The translations under genes were made by a program, and so were the position numbers. DNA of 64,000 nucleotides from Pseudomonas entomophila. GTDB lineage: Bacteria > Pseudomonadota > Gammaproteobacteria > Pseudomonadales > Pseudomonadaceae. The stretch covers positions 1-64,000 of the forward strand of contig NZ_JARPQB010000013.1 of assembly GCF_029478665.1 (NCBI RefSeq). Reading direction: 5' to 3'. The notes below the pieces were generated by a model that saw only the letters and a list, made by a program, of their open reading frames with translations, made no database searches and had not been told where the DNA came from. This document shows, piece after piece, positions 52,015-64,000 of this stretch; the first letter of the stretch is position 1, and each line of letters opens with the position of its first letter.

Positions 52015-53906
52015 GCGCTTTGCTCCAATTCGCGGCCTGCGCCGCGTTTTTTCAAGTGAATCAGCAACAGGGAAATCGCCGCCGGGGTGACGCCCGGGAT
52101 GCGCGAAGCCTGGCCCAGGGTTTGCGGACGGGTCTGCCCGAGCTTGCCCTGGATCTCCTTGGACAGACCGGAAATCGTGGTGTAGTCGATATCCACAGGC
52201 AGGCATGTGTCTTCACTGGCGCGCAGACGGGCGATCTCTTCCTGCTGGCGGTCGATGTAGCCGGCGTACTTGGTCTTGATCTCGACCTGCTCGGCGACCT
52301 GTGGATCGATGACCTCGCCCCCCGTGGCCTCGATCAGCCCAGCGTAGTCGACTTCCGGACGGGCAAGCAGGTTCAGCAGGCTGTATTCATGTGCCAACGG
52401 GGTGCCGAACTTATCCACAACGGCCTGGCCTTGCGGCGTGCCTGGGCGAACCCAGGTGCTCTTCAGCCGTTGCTCTTCACGTTCGATACCCTCGCGCTTG
52501 GCGCAGAAAGCCGCCCAGCGCGCATCGTCGATCAGACCCAGCTCGCGACCTTTCTCGGTCAGACGCAGGTCGGCATTGTCCTCGCGCAGGATCAAACGGT
52601 ATTCGGCGCGCGAAGTGAACATCCGGTAGGGCTCTTGGGTGCCCAGGGTGATCAGGTCGTCGACCAGTACACCGATGTAGGCCTCGTCGCGACGTGGGCA
52701 CCAGCTTTCGCGGCCCTGCGCACGCAGCGCGGCGTTGGTACCGGCCAGCAGGCCCTGGGCGCCGGCCTCTTCGTAACCGGTGGTGCCGTTGATCTGGCCA
52801 GCGAAGAACAGGCCACCGATGACCTTGGTCTCGAGGCTGTACTTCAGGTCTCGGGGGTCGAAGTAGTCGTACTCGATGGCATAGCCCGGGCGCACGATGT
52901 GGGCGTTCTCCATGCCGCGGATCGAGCGCACGATCTCCAACTGCACGTCGAACGGCAGCGAAGTCGAGATACCGTTGGGGTACAGCTCATGGGTGGTCAG
53001 GCCTTCCGGCTCGATGAACACCTGGTGGCTTTCCTTGTCGGCGAAGCGATGGATCTTGTCCTCGATCGATGGGCAGTAGCGTGGGCCGATGCCTTCGATC
53101 ACGCCCGAGTACATCGGCGAACGGTCGAGGTTCGAGGCAATGATCTCGTGGGTGCGGGCGTTGGTGTGGGTGATCCAGCAGCTCACCTGGCGAGGGTGCA
53201 TCTCGGCATTGCCCATGAACGACATCACCGGGATCGGTGTATCGCCTGGCTGCTCGGTCATTACCGAGAAGTCCACCGAACGGCCATCGATACGCGGTGG
53301 CGTACCGGTCTTCAGACGGCCGACGCGCAGCGGCAGTTCACGCATGCGTTGAGCCAGGGCGTTGGCGGGTGGATCACCGGCGCGGCCACCGGAGTAGTTC
53401 TGCAGGCCGATGTGGATAAGTCCGCCGAGGAAGGTGCCGCTGGTCAGGACCACGGAATCGGCGAAGAAACGCAGGCCCATTTGCGTGACCACGCCTTTGA
53501 CCTGGTCCTGCTCGACGATCAGGTCATCGCACGACTGCTGGAATATCCACAGGTTCGGCTGGTTTTCCAGGATCTCACGCACGACCGCCTTGTAGATGGC
53601 GCGGTCGGCCTGTGCACGGGTGGCGCGCACGGCCGGGCCCTTGCGGTTGTTCAGAACGCGGAACTGGATGCCGCTCTTGTCGGTGGCCAGCGCCATGGCG
53701 CCGCCGAGCGCATCGATCTCCTTGACCAGGTGGCTCTTGCCGATGCCACCGATGGCCGGGTTGCAGCTCATGTGACCGAGGGTTTCCACGTTATGGGTCA
53801 GCAGCAGGGTCTTCACCCCCATGCGTGCGGACGCAAGCGCAGCCTCGGTACCGGCATGGCCGCCGCCGATGACGATCACTTCAAAACGGGAAGGGAAATC
53901 CACCAC
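52011..53906 (-). CDS. mnmG: tRNA uridine-5-carboxymethylaminomethyl modification enzyme MnmG
   Basis: 631 residues. N-terminal FAD motif [64 protein letters not shown] and the C-terminal helical domain. With MnmE it modifies the wobble uridine of several tRNAs. Upstream of it is a 540-bp gap with a DnaA-box cluster. Two perfect DnaA boxes (52411, 53411) lie inside the gene. Confidence 0.97.
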   Translation of the reverse strand: MVDFPSRFEVIVIGGGHAGTEAALASARMGVKTLLLTHNVETLGHMSCNPAIGGIGKSHLVKEIDALGGAMALATDKSGIQFRVLNNRKGPAVRATRAQADRAIYKAVVREILENQPNLWIFQQSCDDLIVEQDQVKGVVTQMGLRFFADSVVLTSGTFLGGLIHIGLQNYSGGRAGDPPANALAQRMRELPLRVGRLKTGTPPRIDGRSVDFSVMTEQPGDTPIPVMSFMGNAEMHPRQVSCWITHTNARTHEIIASNLDRSPMYSGVIEGIGPRYCPSIEDKIHRFADKESHQVFIEPEGLTTHELYPNGISTSLPFDVQLEIVRSIRGMENAHIVRPGYAIEYDYFDPRDLKYSLETKVIGGLFFAGQINGTTGYEEAGAQGLLAGTNAALRAQGRESWCPRRDEAYIGVLVDDLITLGTQEPYRMFTSRAEYRLILREDNADLRLTEKGRELGLIDDARWAAFCAKREGIEREEQRLKSTWVRPGTPQGQAVVDKFGTPLAHEYSLLNLLARPEVDYAGLIEATGGEVIDPQVAEQVEIKTKYAGYIDRQQEEIARLRASEDTCLPVDIDYTTISGLSKEIQGKLGQTRPQTLGQASRIPGVTPAAISLLLIHLKKRGAGRELEQSA

Positions 53907-54397
53907 GCACCTCGTGCCTGTTTTTGCGAATAGAGAAGGTAAGCGGACAAGTATAGGGAATTCACCCCCTTCAAAGGAACCTTCTGAGCAAAATTTGACC
54001 AGGCTGTGGATGAGTGGCAGGCAAAAGTAAACAAAGAGGAAAAATTTATAAAAGCTTTGTTTTTATGTTTATGTTTAGGCACCTATTCACATGTGGATAA
54101 GTGGCTTTAGCCCAAATTCTACGTGGCTTTGCTGGAATCATAACCCTGTGGCGTAGTAGGGCTGAGGGTTCTGGATAACGGCGTGTAACCTGTGGATTAA
54201 AGTGACGCTTACCCACAGGCGCGTTTGTCCTCAGAAAAAAAGGCCACTTATCAACGGAGCTGAAGGCGACTTTTCCACAGAGCTCCTGAGCGGTCGTTCG
54301 CATCTGTTGATGAAATCCTGAAACCCTGTAGGAGCGGTTTACCCGCGATCACCGGCACGCCGGTGTCATGCGACGCGCTGACCTGTAAATCAGAGGC
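53907..54397. other. Second DnaA-box-rich intergenic region (mnmE-mnmG gap)
   Basis: AT-rich compared with its neighbours (an AT-rich run at about 54025-54075). It holds one perfect DnaA box (54092-54100, TGTGGATAA), a near match just before it (CTATTCACA), and further single-mismatch copies (TGTGGATGA, TGTGGATTA, TTACCCACA, TTTTCCACA). Pseudomonads are reported to have a second origin-like sequence near gidA; activity cannot be judged here. A lone REP element (54326-54355) lies at its left end. No gene is supported here. Confidence 0.65.
54326..54355 (+). repeat. Single REP element
   Basis: CTGTAGGAGCGGTTTACCCG then CGATCACCGG, the one REP copy near the origin-proximal genes. Confidence 0.6.
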
Positions 54398-54426
54398 AAA
54401 AAAAAGCCGCTCCAGAGAGGAGCGGC
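54398..54426 (-). terminator. mnmE terminator
   Basis: GCCGCTCC, five bases, GGAGCGGC followed on the minus strand by eight T residues; 23 bases after the mnmE stop. Confidence 0.93.
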
Positions 54427-54448
54427 CTTGGTATCGCTGGGTTGTGGA

Positions 54449-55819
54449 CTATTTACCGATGCAGAAGCTCGAGAAAATCCTACCAAGCAGGTCATCAGAG
54501 CTGAACGCCCCGGTGATCTCTCCCAACGCCTGCTGTGCCTGGCGCAGATCCTCTGCCAGCAGCTCTCCGGCACCCGCCAGGGTCAGCTGTGCCCGACCAT
54601 GCTCCAGGTGCGCACTGGCCTGGCGCAGCGCCTCCAGGTGCCGACGACGGGCGCTGAAGCTGCTTTCCGCCGTCTGTTCATAACCCATGCAAGCCTTGAG
54701 GTGATCTCGCAGCAGATCCAGCCCCATGTCGTCTTCGCGGGCACTCAGGGTAATCGTCACGTGCCCATCGTCACTCTGCTCCATGCCCACGCGCTCACCG
54801 CTCAAGTCGGCCTTGTTACGGATGAGCGTGACCTTTGCCACATCAGGGCGTTGATCGAGGAACTCCGGCCACAGCGCGAAGGGGTCACTGGCTTCCGGTG
54901 CGGTCGAATCGACCACCAGCAGCACACGATCTGCCTCGCCGATGGCCTTGAGCGCCCTTTCCACCCCGATCTTTTCCACATGATCGTCGGTGTCGCGCAA
55001 GCCCGCGGTGTCGACCACATGCAGCGGCATGCCATCAATGTGGATATGTTCACGCAGAATATCCCGGGTGGTGCCGGCGATATCGGTGACGATCGCCGCC
55101 TCGCGCCCGGCCAGCTGGTTGAGCAGGCTGGATTTGCCGGCATTCGGACGGCCGGCGATGACCACGGTCATGCCGTCGCGCAACAGGGCACCTTGCCCGG
55201 CCTCACGCTGCACTGTGGACAACTCGCTGCGCACATCATCGAGCATGCGCAACACATGGCCGTCAGCGAGAAAGTCGATCTCTTCCTCAGGGAAGTCGAT
55301 CGCCGCCTCGACGTAGATACGCAAGGCAATCAACGCCTCGGTCAGCCCATGCACACGCTTGGAGAACGCCCCCTGCAGCGAACGCAGGGCGTTGCGGGCG
55401 GCCTGGGTGGAACTGGCTTCGATCAGGTCGGCGATGGCTTCGGCCTGGGCCAGATCGAGCTTGTCGTTGAGGAACGCACGTTCGCTGAACTCGCCAGGCC
55501 GTGCCAGGCGGCAGCCCAACTGCAGGCAACGCTGCAGCAGCATGTCCATCACCACCGGGCCGCCATGGCCCTGCAGTTCCAGCACATCTTCACCGGTGAA
55601 CGAGTTCGGGCCGGGGAAGAACAAGGCGATGCCTTCGTCCAGGACCAAGCCATCGGCGTCGCGGAACGGGCCATAGTGGGCGTGCCGCGGCGTCAGCGTG
55701 CGGCCAGTGATGGACAGCCCGGCCTGGCTGGCCAACGGCCCGGACAAGCGGACGATACCGACACCACCGCGGCCCTGGGCGGTAGCGATGGCGGCAATGG
55801 TTTCACGCACAGTGTTCAT
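54449..55819 (-). CDS. mnmE: tRNA modification GTPase MnmE
   Basis: 456 residues. N-terminal formyl-THF-binding domain ([20 protein letters not shown]), GTPase motifs [16 protein letters not shown] (G1), [10 protein letters not shown] (G3), NKAD (G4), and the C-terminal CIGK with the invariant Cys. Partner of MnmG in wobble-uridine modification. A terminator lies between it and yidC, so it may have its own promoter; the 5' GAGG site supports the ATG start. Confidence 0.97.
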   Translation of the reverse strand: MNTVRETIAAIATAQGRGGVGIVRLSGPLASQAGLSITGRTLTPRHAHYGPFRDADGLVLDEGIALFFPGPNSFTGEDVLELQGHGGPVVMDMLLQRCLQLGCRLARPGEFSERAFLNDKLDLAQAEAIADLIEASSTQAARNALRSLQGAFSKRVHGLTEALIALRIYVEAAIDFPEEEIDFLADGHVLRMLDDVRSELSTVQREAGQGALLRDGMTVVIAGRPNAGKSSLLNQLAGREAAIVTDIAGTTRDILREHIHIDGMPLHVVDTAGLRDTDDHVEKIGVERALKAIGEADRVLLVVDSTAPEASDPFALWPEFLDQRPDVAKVTLIRNKADLSGERVGMEQSDDGHVTITLSAREDDMGLDLLRDHLKACMGYEQTAESSFSARRRHLEALRQASAHLEHGRAQLTLAGAGELLAEDLRQAQQALGEITGAFSSDDLLGRIFSSFCIGK

Positions 55820-55855
55820 GCTCGAAAGCCTCTACAACGAATTCGTCAGATAGCA

Positions 55856-55882
55856 AAAACGCCCCACTAGGGGGCGTTTTTA
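55856..55882. terminator. yidC terminator
   Basis: AAAAACGCCCC, short loop, GGGGCGTTTTT with T/A tails on both strands, 25 bases after the yidC stop. Confidence 0.88.
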
Positions 55883-55906
55883 TTCACAGGCAAACCGGGT
55901 TGCCCG

Positions 55907-57592
55907 TCAAGCGGCAGCTTTTTTGGTCGCCGCTTCGATGCTACGGGTGATGTACCACTGCTGTGCGATCGACAGGCAGTTGTTCACAACCCAGTACAGC
56001 ACCAGGCCAGCCGGGAACCACAGGAAGAAGAAGGTGAAGATGATCGGCATCATTTTCATGACCTTCGCCTGCATCGGATCCGGCGGCGTCGGGTTCAGGC
56101 GCTGCTGGATGAACATGGTGGCGCCCATGATGATCGGCAGGATGAAGAACGGATCCTTGATCGACAGGTCGGTGATCCACAGCATCCACGGGGCCTGGCG
56201 CATCTCGACGCTTTCCAGCAGTACCCAGTACAGGGCCAGGAACACCGGCATCTGCACCAGGATCGGCAGGCAGCCGCCCAGCGGGTTGATCTTCTCTTTC
56301 TTGTACAGCTCCATCATCGCCTGGGACATCTTCTGGCGATCGTCACCGAAGCGTTCCTTGAGCTGGGCAAGCTTCGGCGCCACGGCACGCATGCGCGCCA
56401 TCGAGCGGTAGCTGGCGGCCGACAGCGGGAAGAACAGGCCCTTGATGAGCATGGTCAGGACGATGATCGACCAGCCCCAGTTGCCCAGCAGGCTGTGGAT
56501 ATGTTGCAGCAGCCAGAAGATCGGTTGGGCGATGAACCACAGGAAGCCGTAGTCGACGGTCAGTTCCAGGCCTGGGGACAACTCCTTGAGCTTGGACTGG
56601 ATCTTCGGGCCGGCATACAGCATGGCGCTGGTTTCGACCTTGCCGCCGGCAGGGACGTTAAGCGCAGGGCCGGTGTAACCGATGATGTAGTTGCCCTGGC
56701 TGTCCTTGCGGGTCTGGACGGCGTTGTTGTCCGACTTGCTCGGGATCCAGGCGGTCACGAAGTAGTGCTGCAGCCAGGCGACCCAGCCACCAGCGACGTT
56801 TTCCTGCAGCCCGCCCTTGTCCATGTCCTTCATCGACACTTTCTTGTACGGCTCGGAAGCTGTCCACAGGGCGGCGCCCAGGTAAGTCGCGGTGCCGGTG
56901 GCGGTGCTCGACGACGGATCGGAGCTGGCGTCACGCTTGAGCTGGGCAAACATGTTGCCGCTCCAGGCCTGGGCGCTCTGGTTGTCGATCAGGTAGCTGA
57001 CGGTCAGGTCATACTCGCCGCGCTTCAAGCTGAAGCGCTTGATGTAGTTGACGCCGTTCTCGCTGAACTTCAGGTCGACCACCAGTTGGTCCTGGCCGTC
57101 GGCCAGCTGGTAGCTCTTCTGTTCGGTGGCGTACAGCGGTCGGCCGCTGGCACGGTCCGGGCCGTCGGTACCGATCAGGCCGCTCTGTGCCAGGTAGACA
57201 CGCTCGCCGCCGTTGTCGAACAGCTGGAACGGAATCTCAGGGTGGTCCTGGCGACGCGGGAACTTGGGTAGGGTCAGCTGGACGATATCACCGCCAACCG
57301 GGTCGATAGCCAGGTTCAGGACATCGGTCTTGACCTGAATCAGGTCCTTGCTGACCGCAACTGGCGCCGGAGCCAGGCCGGTGGTGCCGTTTTGCGCATT
57401 GACGCTCGGCAAATCAGCGTTCGCGCCGTTGTTGCCGGCAGGCACGCTGTCCGGCAAGGACGCGTTGGCAGTGCTGGCAGCAGTATTCTGAGTCGGCAGG
57501 GCAGCCTGGCCGTAGTCCTGGTTCCACTTGAGGACCATGACATAGGACACGATTGCCAGGGCGACGATCAGGATCGTGCGTTTAATATCCAT
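55907..57592 (-). CDS. yidC: Membrane protein insertase YidC
   Basis: 561 residues from the ATG at 57592 (MDIKRTILIVALAIVSYVMV). N-terminal signal-anchor helix, large periplasmic beta domain (residues ~60-350), then the conserved five-helix insertase core (NWGWSIIVLTMLIKGLFFPL, LPILVQMPVFLALYWVLLES, FTFFFLWFPAGLVLYWVVNN). Inserts membrane proteins alone or with SecYEG, including AtpE from this window. The longer frame upstream overlaps yidD and is not used. Confidence 0.97.
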   Translation of the reverse strand: MDIKRTILIVALAIVSYVMVLKWNQDYGQAALPTQNTAASTANASLPDSVPAGNNGANADLPSVNAQNGTTGLAPAPVAVSKDLIQVKTDVLNLAIDPVGGDIVQLTLPKFPRRQDHPEIPFQLFDNGGERVYLAQSGLIGTDGPDRASGRPLYATEQKSYQLADGQDQLVVDLKFSENGVNYIKRFSLKRGEYDLTVSYLIDNQSAQAWSGNMFAQLKRDASSDPSSSTATGTATYLGAALWTASEPYKKVSMKDMDKGGLQENVAGGWVAWLQHYFVTAWIPSKSDNNAVQTRKDSQGNYIIGYTGPALNVPAGGKVETSAMLYAGPKIQSKLKELSPGLELTVDYGFLWFIAQPIFWLLQHIHSLLGNWGWSIIVLTMLIKGLFFPLSAASYRSMARMRAVAPKLAQLKERFGDDRQKMSQAMMELYKKEKINPLGGCLPILVQMPVFLALYWVLLESVEMRQAPWMLWITDLSIKDPFFILPIIMGATMFIQQRLNPTPPDPMQAKVMKMMPIIFTFFFLWFPAGLVLYWVVNNCLSIAQQWYITRSIEAATKKAAA

Positions 57593-57594
57593 GA

Positions 57595-57840
57595 TTACTC
57601 GGCTATCGAAGAAGTTCGGGAGGAAGGAGCAGGTGGAACGGGATCGAAACCGCCGTCGTTCCACGGATGACAACGCCCCAGGCGACGAACGGCCAGCCAC
57701 CCACCACGCAAGAGGCCATGGTTTTCGATGGCTTCATAGGCGTAACAGGAACAGCTGGGATAGAAACGACAGTGACTGGCCATCAGTGGACTGATGGCAT
57801 AACGGTAGAACTGGATCGGAACGAGGGCCAGTTTACGCAT
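57595..57840 (-). CDS. yidD: Membrane protein insertion efficiency factor YidD
   Basis: 81 residues. Signature [20 protein letters not shown] and [17 protein letters not shown], with [16 protein letters not shown]. Small basic amphipathic inner-membrane protein that helps YidC-dependent insertion. Overlaps the end of rnpA by 8 bases and ends 2 bases before yidC. Confidence 0.94.
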   Translation of the reverse strand: MRKLALVPIQFYRYAISPLMASHCRFYPSCSCYAYEAIENHGLLRGGWLAVRRLGRCHPWNDGGFDPVPPAPSSRTSSIAE

Positions 57841-58234
57841 TGTGACTGTCTACCCCTGCGGAATCGGCGACCGCTGGAGAGGGCCGACTGCGGACCAGTC
57901 GCTTCCAGAGCTTGCCAAAGTGTTGGTGCAATTCTGGGTTTTCCACTTCGCCCAACCCCTTGCGCGCGACGATCACGATATCCAGCCCTGCCAGCATGTG
58001 CTGGTTGAGGCGGAACGAATCACGCATCAGGCGTTTCAGGCGATTGCGTTGAACGGCGAGCTTGACGCTCTTCTTGCCGATCACCAGGCCGAGGCGTGGA
58101 TGATCGAGGCCGTTCTCGCGGGCAAGGATAAGCAGGTTTTTCCCTGGAACCTTGCCGGTTGGGGAGTCGAAGACCGCTTTGAAGTGCCGGGGTGTAAGCA
58201 GTCGCTTGTCCCGACTGAAGTCCTGACTCACCAC
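57833..58234 (-). CDS. rnpA: Ribonuclease P protein component
   Basis: 133 residues from the first of two adjacent GTG codons (58234; the second, 58231, is also possible), giving [18 protein letters not shown]. The RNR motif [17 protein letters not shown] is seen around residue 60. Protein cofactor of the RNase P ribozyme that trims tRNA 5' ends. Thirteen bases after rpmH, the standard rpmH-rnpA pairing. Confidence 0.94.
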   Translation of the reverse strand: MVSQDFSRDKRLLTPRHFKAVFDSPTGKVPGKNLLILARENGLDHPRLGLVIGKKSVKLAVQRNRLKRLMRDSFRLNQHMLAGLDIVIVARKGLGEVENPELHQHFGKLWKRLVRSRPSPAVADSAGVDSHNA

Positions 58235-58247
58235 CTGTGCCGAAAAA

Positions 58248-58382
58248 TCAAATGGCCAGACGCTTACGGCCTTTGGCACGGCGACGCGACAGAACAGCAC
58301 GGCCGTTCTTGGTAGCCATACGGGCACGGAAACCGTGGGTGCGGGCGCGCTTGATGGTGCTTGGTTGGAAAGTACGTTTCAT
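58248..58382 (-). CDS. rpmH: 50S ribosomal protein L34
   Basis: 44 residues: [20 protein letters not shown] and [20 protein letters not shown], ending RLAI. Extremely basic. First gene of rpmH-rnpA-yidD-yidC, transcribed away from oriC. A clear sigma-70 promoter lies about 60 bases upstream. Confidence 0.97.
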   Translation of the reverse strand: MKRTFQPSTIKRARTHGFRARMATKNGRAVLSRRRAKGRKRLAI

Positions 58383-58443
58383 GGCGTGTTACCTGGGTTG
58401 GTCGACAACGGGCCGGAAGGGCCCCCTTTTTAAGAGATCGGCG

Positions 58444-58472
58444 ATTCTAGAGAAAGCAAGCCAATAGGTCAA
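58444..58472 (-). promoter_or_regulatory. rpmH promoter
   Basis: On the minus strand TTGACC (58472-58467), 17 bases, TAGAAT (58449-58444): near-consensus sigma-70 promoter reading into rpmH. Confidence 0.8.
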
Positions 58473-58889
58473 TTTCCAACCAGCCTTTCCTTATGGAAGG
58501 TCATTGCGGATCTGTTGCCGGGTTTTGCTTGATGACACGGACAAGAGACACCAACATGAAAAAAAGAAAGAGGCATATAAAAAGCTTTTCTGAAGAACTT
58601 ATAGAGCTTATGTGGACAACCTTCTGTGGATAACCATCTCAAGGCCACAATTACCGCCGTGTACAGAGATTCACAACCTTGTCGGTAACAGGTGCTCTGC
58701 TTGTGCCGGGCATGGGTAAAACCTGTGCAGCAATAGGTCGTTTATCCACAGGCAAATTATCCACAGATCAGAACCCAGGGTTGTGCATAGCCCTCAATGG
58801 CGTTTATCCACAGGGCTTATTCACAGTGTAGGGGTGTCATTTCTGTCTTTTTTTGGCGTGTCAGTCCCTGTGTCTGGTGCTGCCACGTG

Positions 58890-58918
58890 TGGATAACTGG
58901 TCGCCCGCCCGGTACAAT
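58890..58918 (+). promoter_or_regulatory. dnaA promoter with DnaA box over the -35
   Basis: TGGATA (58890-58895), 17 bases, TACAAT (58913-58918). The perfect DnaA box at 58888-58896 covers the -35, which predicts autorepression by DnaA. Confidence 0.6.
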
Positions 58919-58964
58919 GGCGGTTTGTTTTTGCCTCATCCGGCTTTCAACTCAGGGGATATCC

Positions 58965-60491
58965 GTGTCAGTGGAACTTTGGCAGCAGTGCGTGGAGCTT
59001 CTGCGCGATGAACTGCCTGCCCAGCAATTCAACACCTGGATCCGTCCGCTACAGGTCGAAGCCGAAGGCGACGAGTTGCGCGTCTATGCGCCCAACCGCT
59101 TCGTGCTCGACTGGGTTAATGAAAAGTACCTGGGTCGTCTGCTCGAGCTGCTGGGCGAACACGGCAATGGCCTCGCGCCCGCTCTGTCTCTATTAATAGG
59201 CAGCCGCCGCAGCTCGGCACCGCGCGCCGCCCCCAACGCGCCAGTCAGTGCGGCGGTCGCCGCGACCATGGCGCAGCAGACACAACAGGCCGCGCAGGTC
59301 GTGGTTCCAAGCGAGCCCATCGTCGTGCCGGTGGCTGAGCCTGTGCTGAGCGAGGTAGAAGAGCCGTCCAGCCGGGACAGCTTCGACAGCATGAGCGATA
59401 CGGGTTCGACGCCCGCAGCCAGCGGCCGTACCGAACAGCGCACCGTGCAGGTAGAAGGGGCACTCAAGCACACCAGCTACCTGAACCGCACTTTCACCTT
59501 CGAAACCTTCGTGGAAGGTAAGTCGAACCAACTGGCGCGCGCCGCCGCCTGGCAGGTCGCCGACAACCCCAAGCACGGCTACAACCCGCTCTTCCTTTAT
59601 GGCGGTGTCGGCTTGGGTAAGACGCACTTGATGCACGCTGTGGGTAACCACCTGCTCAAGAAGAATCCGAATGCCAAGGTGGTCTACCTGCATTCCGAGC
59701 GTTTTGTCGCTGACATGGTCAAGGCGCTGCAACTCAACGCCATCAACGAATTCAAGCGCTTCTACCGCTCGGTCGACGCGCTGCTCATCGATGACATCCA
59801 GTTCTTCGCCCGCAAGGAGCGTTCGCAGGAGGAGTTTTTCCACACCTTCAACGCCCTGCTCGAAGGTGGCCAGCAGGTGATTCTCACCAGCGACCGCTAC
59901 CCGAAGGAAATCGAAGGCCTGGAAGAGCGCCTGAAGTCGCGCTTCGGCTGGGGGCTGACGGTGGCCGTCGAGCCGCCGGAGCTGGAAACCCGCGTGGCGA
60001 TCTTGATGAAGAAGGCCGACCAGGCCAAGGTCGAATTGCCGCATGATGCCGCGTTCTTCATCGCCCAGCGTATCCGCTCCAACGTGCGTGAACTCGAAGG
60101 TGCCCTGAAGCGGGTAATTGCCCACTCGCACTTCATGGGCCGCGATATCACCATCGAGCTGATCCGTGAATCGCTCAAGGATCTGCTGGCGCTGCAGGAC
60201 AAGCTGGTCAGTGTGGATAACATTCAGCGCACCGTGGCCGAGTACTACAAGATCAAGATCTCCGATCTGCTCTCAAAGCGTCGGTCGCGCTCCGTGGCGC
60301 GTCCTCGCCAGGTGGCCATGGCGTTGTCGAAAGAACTGACCAACCACAGTCTGCCGGAGATCGGCGACATGTTCGGCGGCCGCGACCACACCACCGTGCT
60401 GCACGCTTGCCGCAAGATCAACGAATTGAAGGAATCCGACGCGGACATCCGCGAGGACTACAAGAACCTGCTGCGCACGCTGACGACCTGA
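58965..60491 (+). CDS. dnaA: Chromosomal replication initiator DnaA
   Basis: 508 residues from a GTG at 58965 ([20 protein letters not shown]), with AGGGGAT upstream. Domain I residues ~1-85, a variable Ala/Pro-rich domain II (~85-165), AAA+ domain III with Walker [16 protein letters not shown] and Walker [11 protein letters not shown], and the domain IV signature [15 protein letters not shown] that binds DnaA boxes. It opens oriC. One perfect DnaA box (60212) lies within its own gene. Confidence 0.98.
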   Translation: MSVELWQQCVELLRDELPAQQFNTWIRPLQVEAEGDELRVYAPNRFVLDWVNEKYLGRLLELLGEHGNGLAPALSLLIGSRRSSAPRAAPNAPVSAAVAATMAQQTQQAAQVVVPSEPIVVPVAEPVLSEVEEPSSRDSFDSMSDTGSTPAASGRTEQRTVQVEGALKHTSYLNRTFTFETFVEGKSNQLARAAAWQVADNPKHGYNPLFLYGGVGLGKTHLMHAVGNHLLKKNPNAKVVYLHSERFVADMVKALQLNAINEFKRFYRSVDALLIDDIQFFARKERSQEEFFHTFNALLEGGQQVILTSDRYPKEIEGLEERLKSRFGWGLTVAVEPPELETRVAILMKKADQAKVELPHDAAFFIAQRIRSNVRELEGALKRVIAHSHFMGRDITIELIRESLKDLLALQDKLVSVDNIQRTVAEYYKIKISDLLSKRRSRSVARPRQVAMALSKELTNHSLPEIGDMFGGRDHTTVLHACRKINELKESDADIREDYKNLLRTLTT

Positions 60492-60531
60492 TGGCCGTCC
60501 GCGCAGCTAATTGAAGGCAAGGGACTAGACC

Positions 60532-61635
60532 ATGCATTTCACCATTCAACGCGAAGCCCTGTTGAAACCCCTGCAACTGGTCGCCGGCGTCGTCGAGCGC
60601 CGCCAGACCTTGCCGGTCCTGTCCAACGTCCTGCTGGTCGTGCAAGGCCAGCAGCTGTCGTTGACCGGTACCGACCTGGAAGTCGAACTGGTTGGCCGCG
60701 TTCAACTGGAAGAGCCTGCGGAGCCGGGCGAAATCACCGTTCCGGCGCGCAAGCTGATGGACATTTGCAAAAGCCTGCCCAGCGATGCGCTGATCGATAT
60801 CAAGGTCGATGAGCAGAAGCTGCTGGTCAAGGCCGGTCGCAGCCGTTTCACCCTGTCTACCCTGCCGGCCAATGACTTCCCGACTGTCGAAGAAGGTCCT
60901 GGCTCGCTGACCTGCCAGCTGGAGCAGAGCAAGCTGCGCCGCCTGATCGAGCGCACCAGCTTCGCCATGGCCCAGCAAGACGTGCGCTACTACCTCAACG
61001 GCATGTTGCTGGAAGTGTCCCCCGGCACCCTGCGTGCCGTGGCCACCGACGGCCACCGCTTGGCGCTGTGTGCCATGCAGGCACCTATCGACCAGGCTGA
61101 TCGTCACCAGGTCATCGTGCCACGCAAAGGTATCCTCGAACTGGCGCGCCTGCTGACCGATCCGGAAGGCACGGTCAGCATCGTCCTGGGCCAGCACCAC
61201 ATTCGTGCCACTACCGGTGAGTTCACCTTCACCTCCAAGCTGGTCGATGGCAAGTTCCCGGACTACGAGCGCGTACTGCCCAAGGGTGGCGACAAGCTGG
61301 TAATCGGCGATCGTCAGGCCCTGCGTGAAGCATTTAGCCGTACCGCGATCCTGTCCAACGAGAAGTACCGCGGTATCCGTCTGCAACTGGCCGCCGGCCA
61401 GCTGAAGATCCAGGCCAACAACCCGGAGCAGGAAGAAGCGGAAGAAGAAATCAGCGTCGACTACAACGGCACCTCGCTGGAGATCGGTTTCAACGTCAGC
61501 TACCTGCTGGACGTGCTGGGCGTCATGACCACTGAACAGGTTCGCCTGATTCTGTCGGACTCCAACAGTAGCGCCCTGCTGCAGGAAGCTGGCAATGACG
61601 ACTCGTCCTACGTTGTCATGCCGATGCGTCTGTAA
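60532..61635 (+). CDS. dnaN: DNA polymerase III beta sliding clamp
   Basis: 367 residues, normal length. N-terminal MHFTIQREALLKPLQLVAGV and VERRQTLPVLSNVLLV; three repeated clamp domains of ~120 residues; C-terminal end SSYVVMPMRL. Ring that tethers the replicative polymerase. Forty bases after dnaA in the dnaA-dnaN-recF-gyrB run. Confidence 0.98.
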   Translation: MHFTIQREALLKPLQLVAGVVERRQTLPVLSNVLLVVQGQQLSLTGTDLEVELVGRVQLEEPAEPGEITVPARKLMDICKSLPSDALIDIKVDEQKLLVKAGRSRFTLSTLPANDFPTVEEGPGSLTCQLEQSKLRRLIERTSFAMAQQDVRYYLNGMLLEVSPGTLRAVATDGHRLALCAMQAPIDQADRHQVIVPRKGILELARLLTDPEGTVSIVLGQHHIRATTGEFTFTSKLVDGKFPDYERVLPKGGDKLVIGDRQALREAFSRTAILSNEKYRGIRLQLAAGQLKIQANNPEQEEAEEEISVDYNGTSLEIGFNVSYLLDVLGVMTTEQVRLILSDSNSSALLQEAGNDDSSYVVMPMRL

Positions 61636-61650
61636 CCCATAGCAGGCGAC

Positions 61651-64000
<2,350 letters not shown>

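Larger units (their letters stand above)
58383..58964. other. Chromosomal replication origin oriC (rpmH-dnaA gap)
   Basis: Non-coding. Perfect DnaA boxes TTATCCACA/TGTGGATAA at 58625-58633, 58742-58750, 58757-58765, 58804-58812 and 58888-58896; TTATTCACA at 58817-58825; single-mismatch copies at 58611-58619 and 58782-58790. An AT-rich stretch at 58555-58610 next to the boxes is a good unwinding-element candidate. Gene order rpmH-oriC-dnaA is the known Pseudomonas arrangement. Confidence 0.93.

Noticed and set aside
52020..53933. 637-codon open frame antisense to mnmG
   Set aside because: Mirrors mnmG in an opposite frame; no ribosome site or family features.

Overview
The window is a piece of a high-GC Pseudomonas chromosome that contains the replication origin. 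The gene order (pycBA, zwf, uvrD, pdxY, folE2, cls, cfa, lpd, glmS-glmU, atpIBEFHAGDC, parAB-rsmG-mnmGE, yidC-rnpA-rpmH, oriC, dnaA-dnaN-recF-gyrB), the many REP palindromes (TGTAGGAGC core) and the protein sequences point to the P. putida group. A complete hydrogen cyanide synthase operon (hcnABC) beside glmS suggests a P. entomophila/P. mosselii-like lineage rather than a KT2440-like strain; this species call is inference.

Layout. 1-203: start of a type VI secretion VgrG gene that runs off the left edge. 0.4-3.7 kb: AraC regulator, acetylpolyamine amidohydrolase and a PotF-like polyamine-binding protein. 3.7-7.2 kb: a MocR/GntR regulator divergent from a PaiB-like flavoprotein and two GNAT acetyltransferases. 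7.3-11.8 kb: two-subunit pyruvate carboxylase with its divergent LysR regulator and a small hypothetical gene. 12-14.4 kb: a HexR-type regulator divergent from zwf, with a shared palindromic operator. 14.5-25.5 kb: a membrane PAS-GGDEF-EAL protein, UvrD, a Tim44-domain protein, an SMI1/KNR4 protein, a Kef-type antiporter, an acyl-CoA thioesterase, PdxY and a DUF3301 protein. 25.5-29.9 kb: a zinc-starvation module (two COG0523 GTPases, DUF1826, a small secreted protein, FolE2) around a perfect Zur-type palindrome. 30-34.8 kb: DUF3617 protein, cardiolipin synthase, cyclopropane fatty acid synthase, dihydrolipoamide dehydrogenase. 34.8-37.9 kb: hcnABC. 38-42.3 kb: glmS (attTn7), a DeoR regulator and glmU. 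42.4-49.5 kb: the ATP synthase operon. 49.6-58.4 kb: parB, parA, rsmG, mnmG, mnmE, yidC, yidD, rnpA, rpmH. 58.4-59 kb: oriC. 59-64 kb: dnaA, dnaN, recF and the first two-thirds of a gyrase subunit B reading frame cut by the right edge.

The genes right of about 38 kb are housekeeping: peptidoglycan precursor supply, energy, chromosome segregation, ribosome and tRNA maturation, membrane insertion and replication initiation. Genes left of it are semi-accessory metabolism, with the hcn operon in the variable slot next to attTn7. The most striking non-coding signals are the high number of perfect DnaA boxes scattered through genes as well as origins (27 found by eye), a 12-bp tandem array of DnaA-box-like units inside the mocR gene, three parS sites carried inside reading frames as Phe-His-Val-Glu codons, and several operator-like palindromes placed where neighbouring regulators would be expected to act. 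No tRNA, rRNA, CRISPR, insertion sequence or prophage was recognised.
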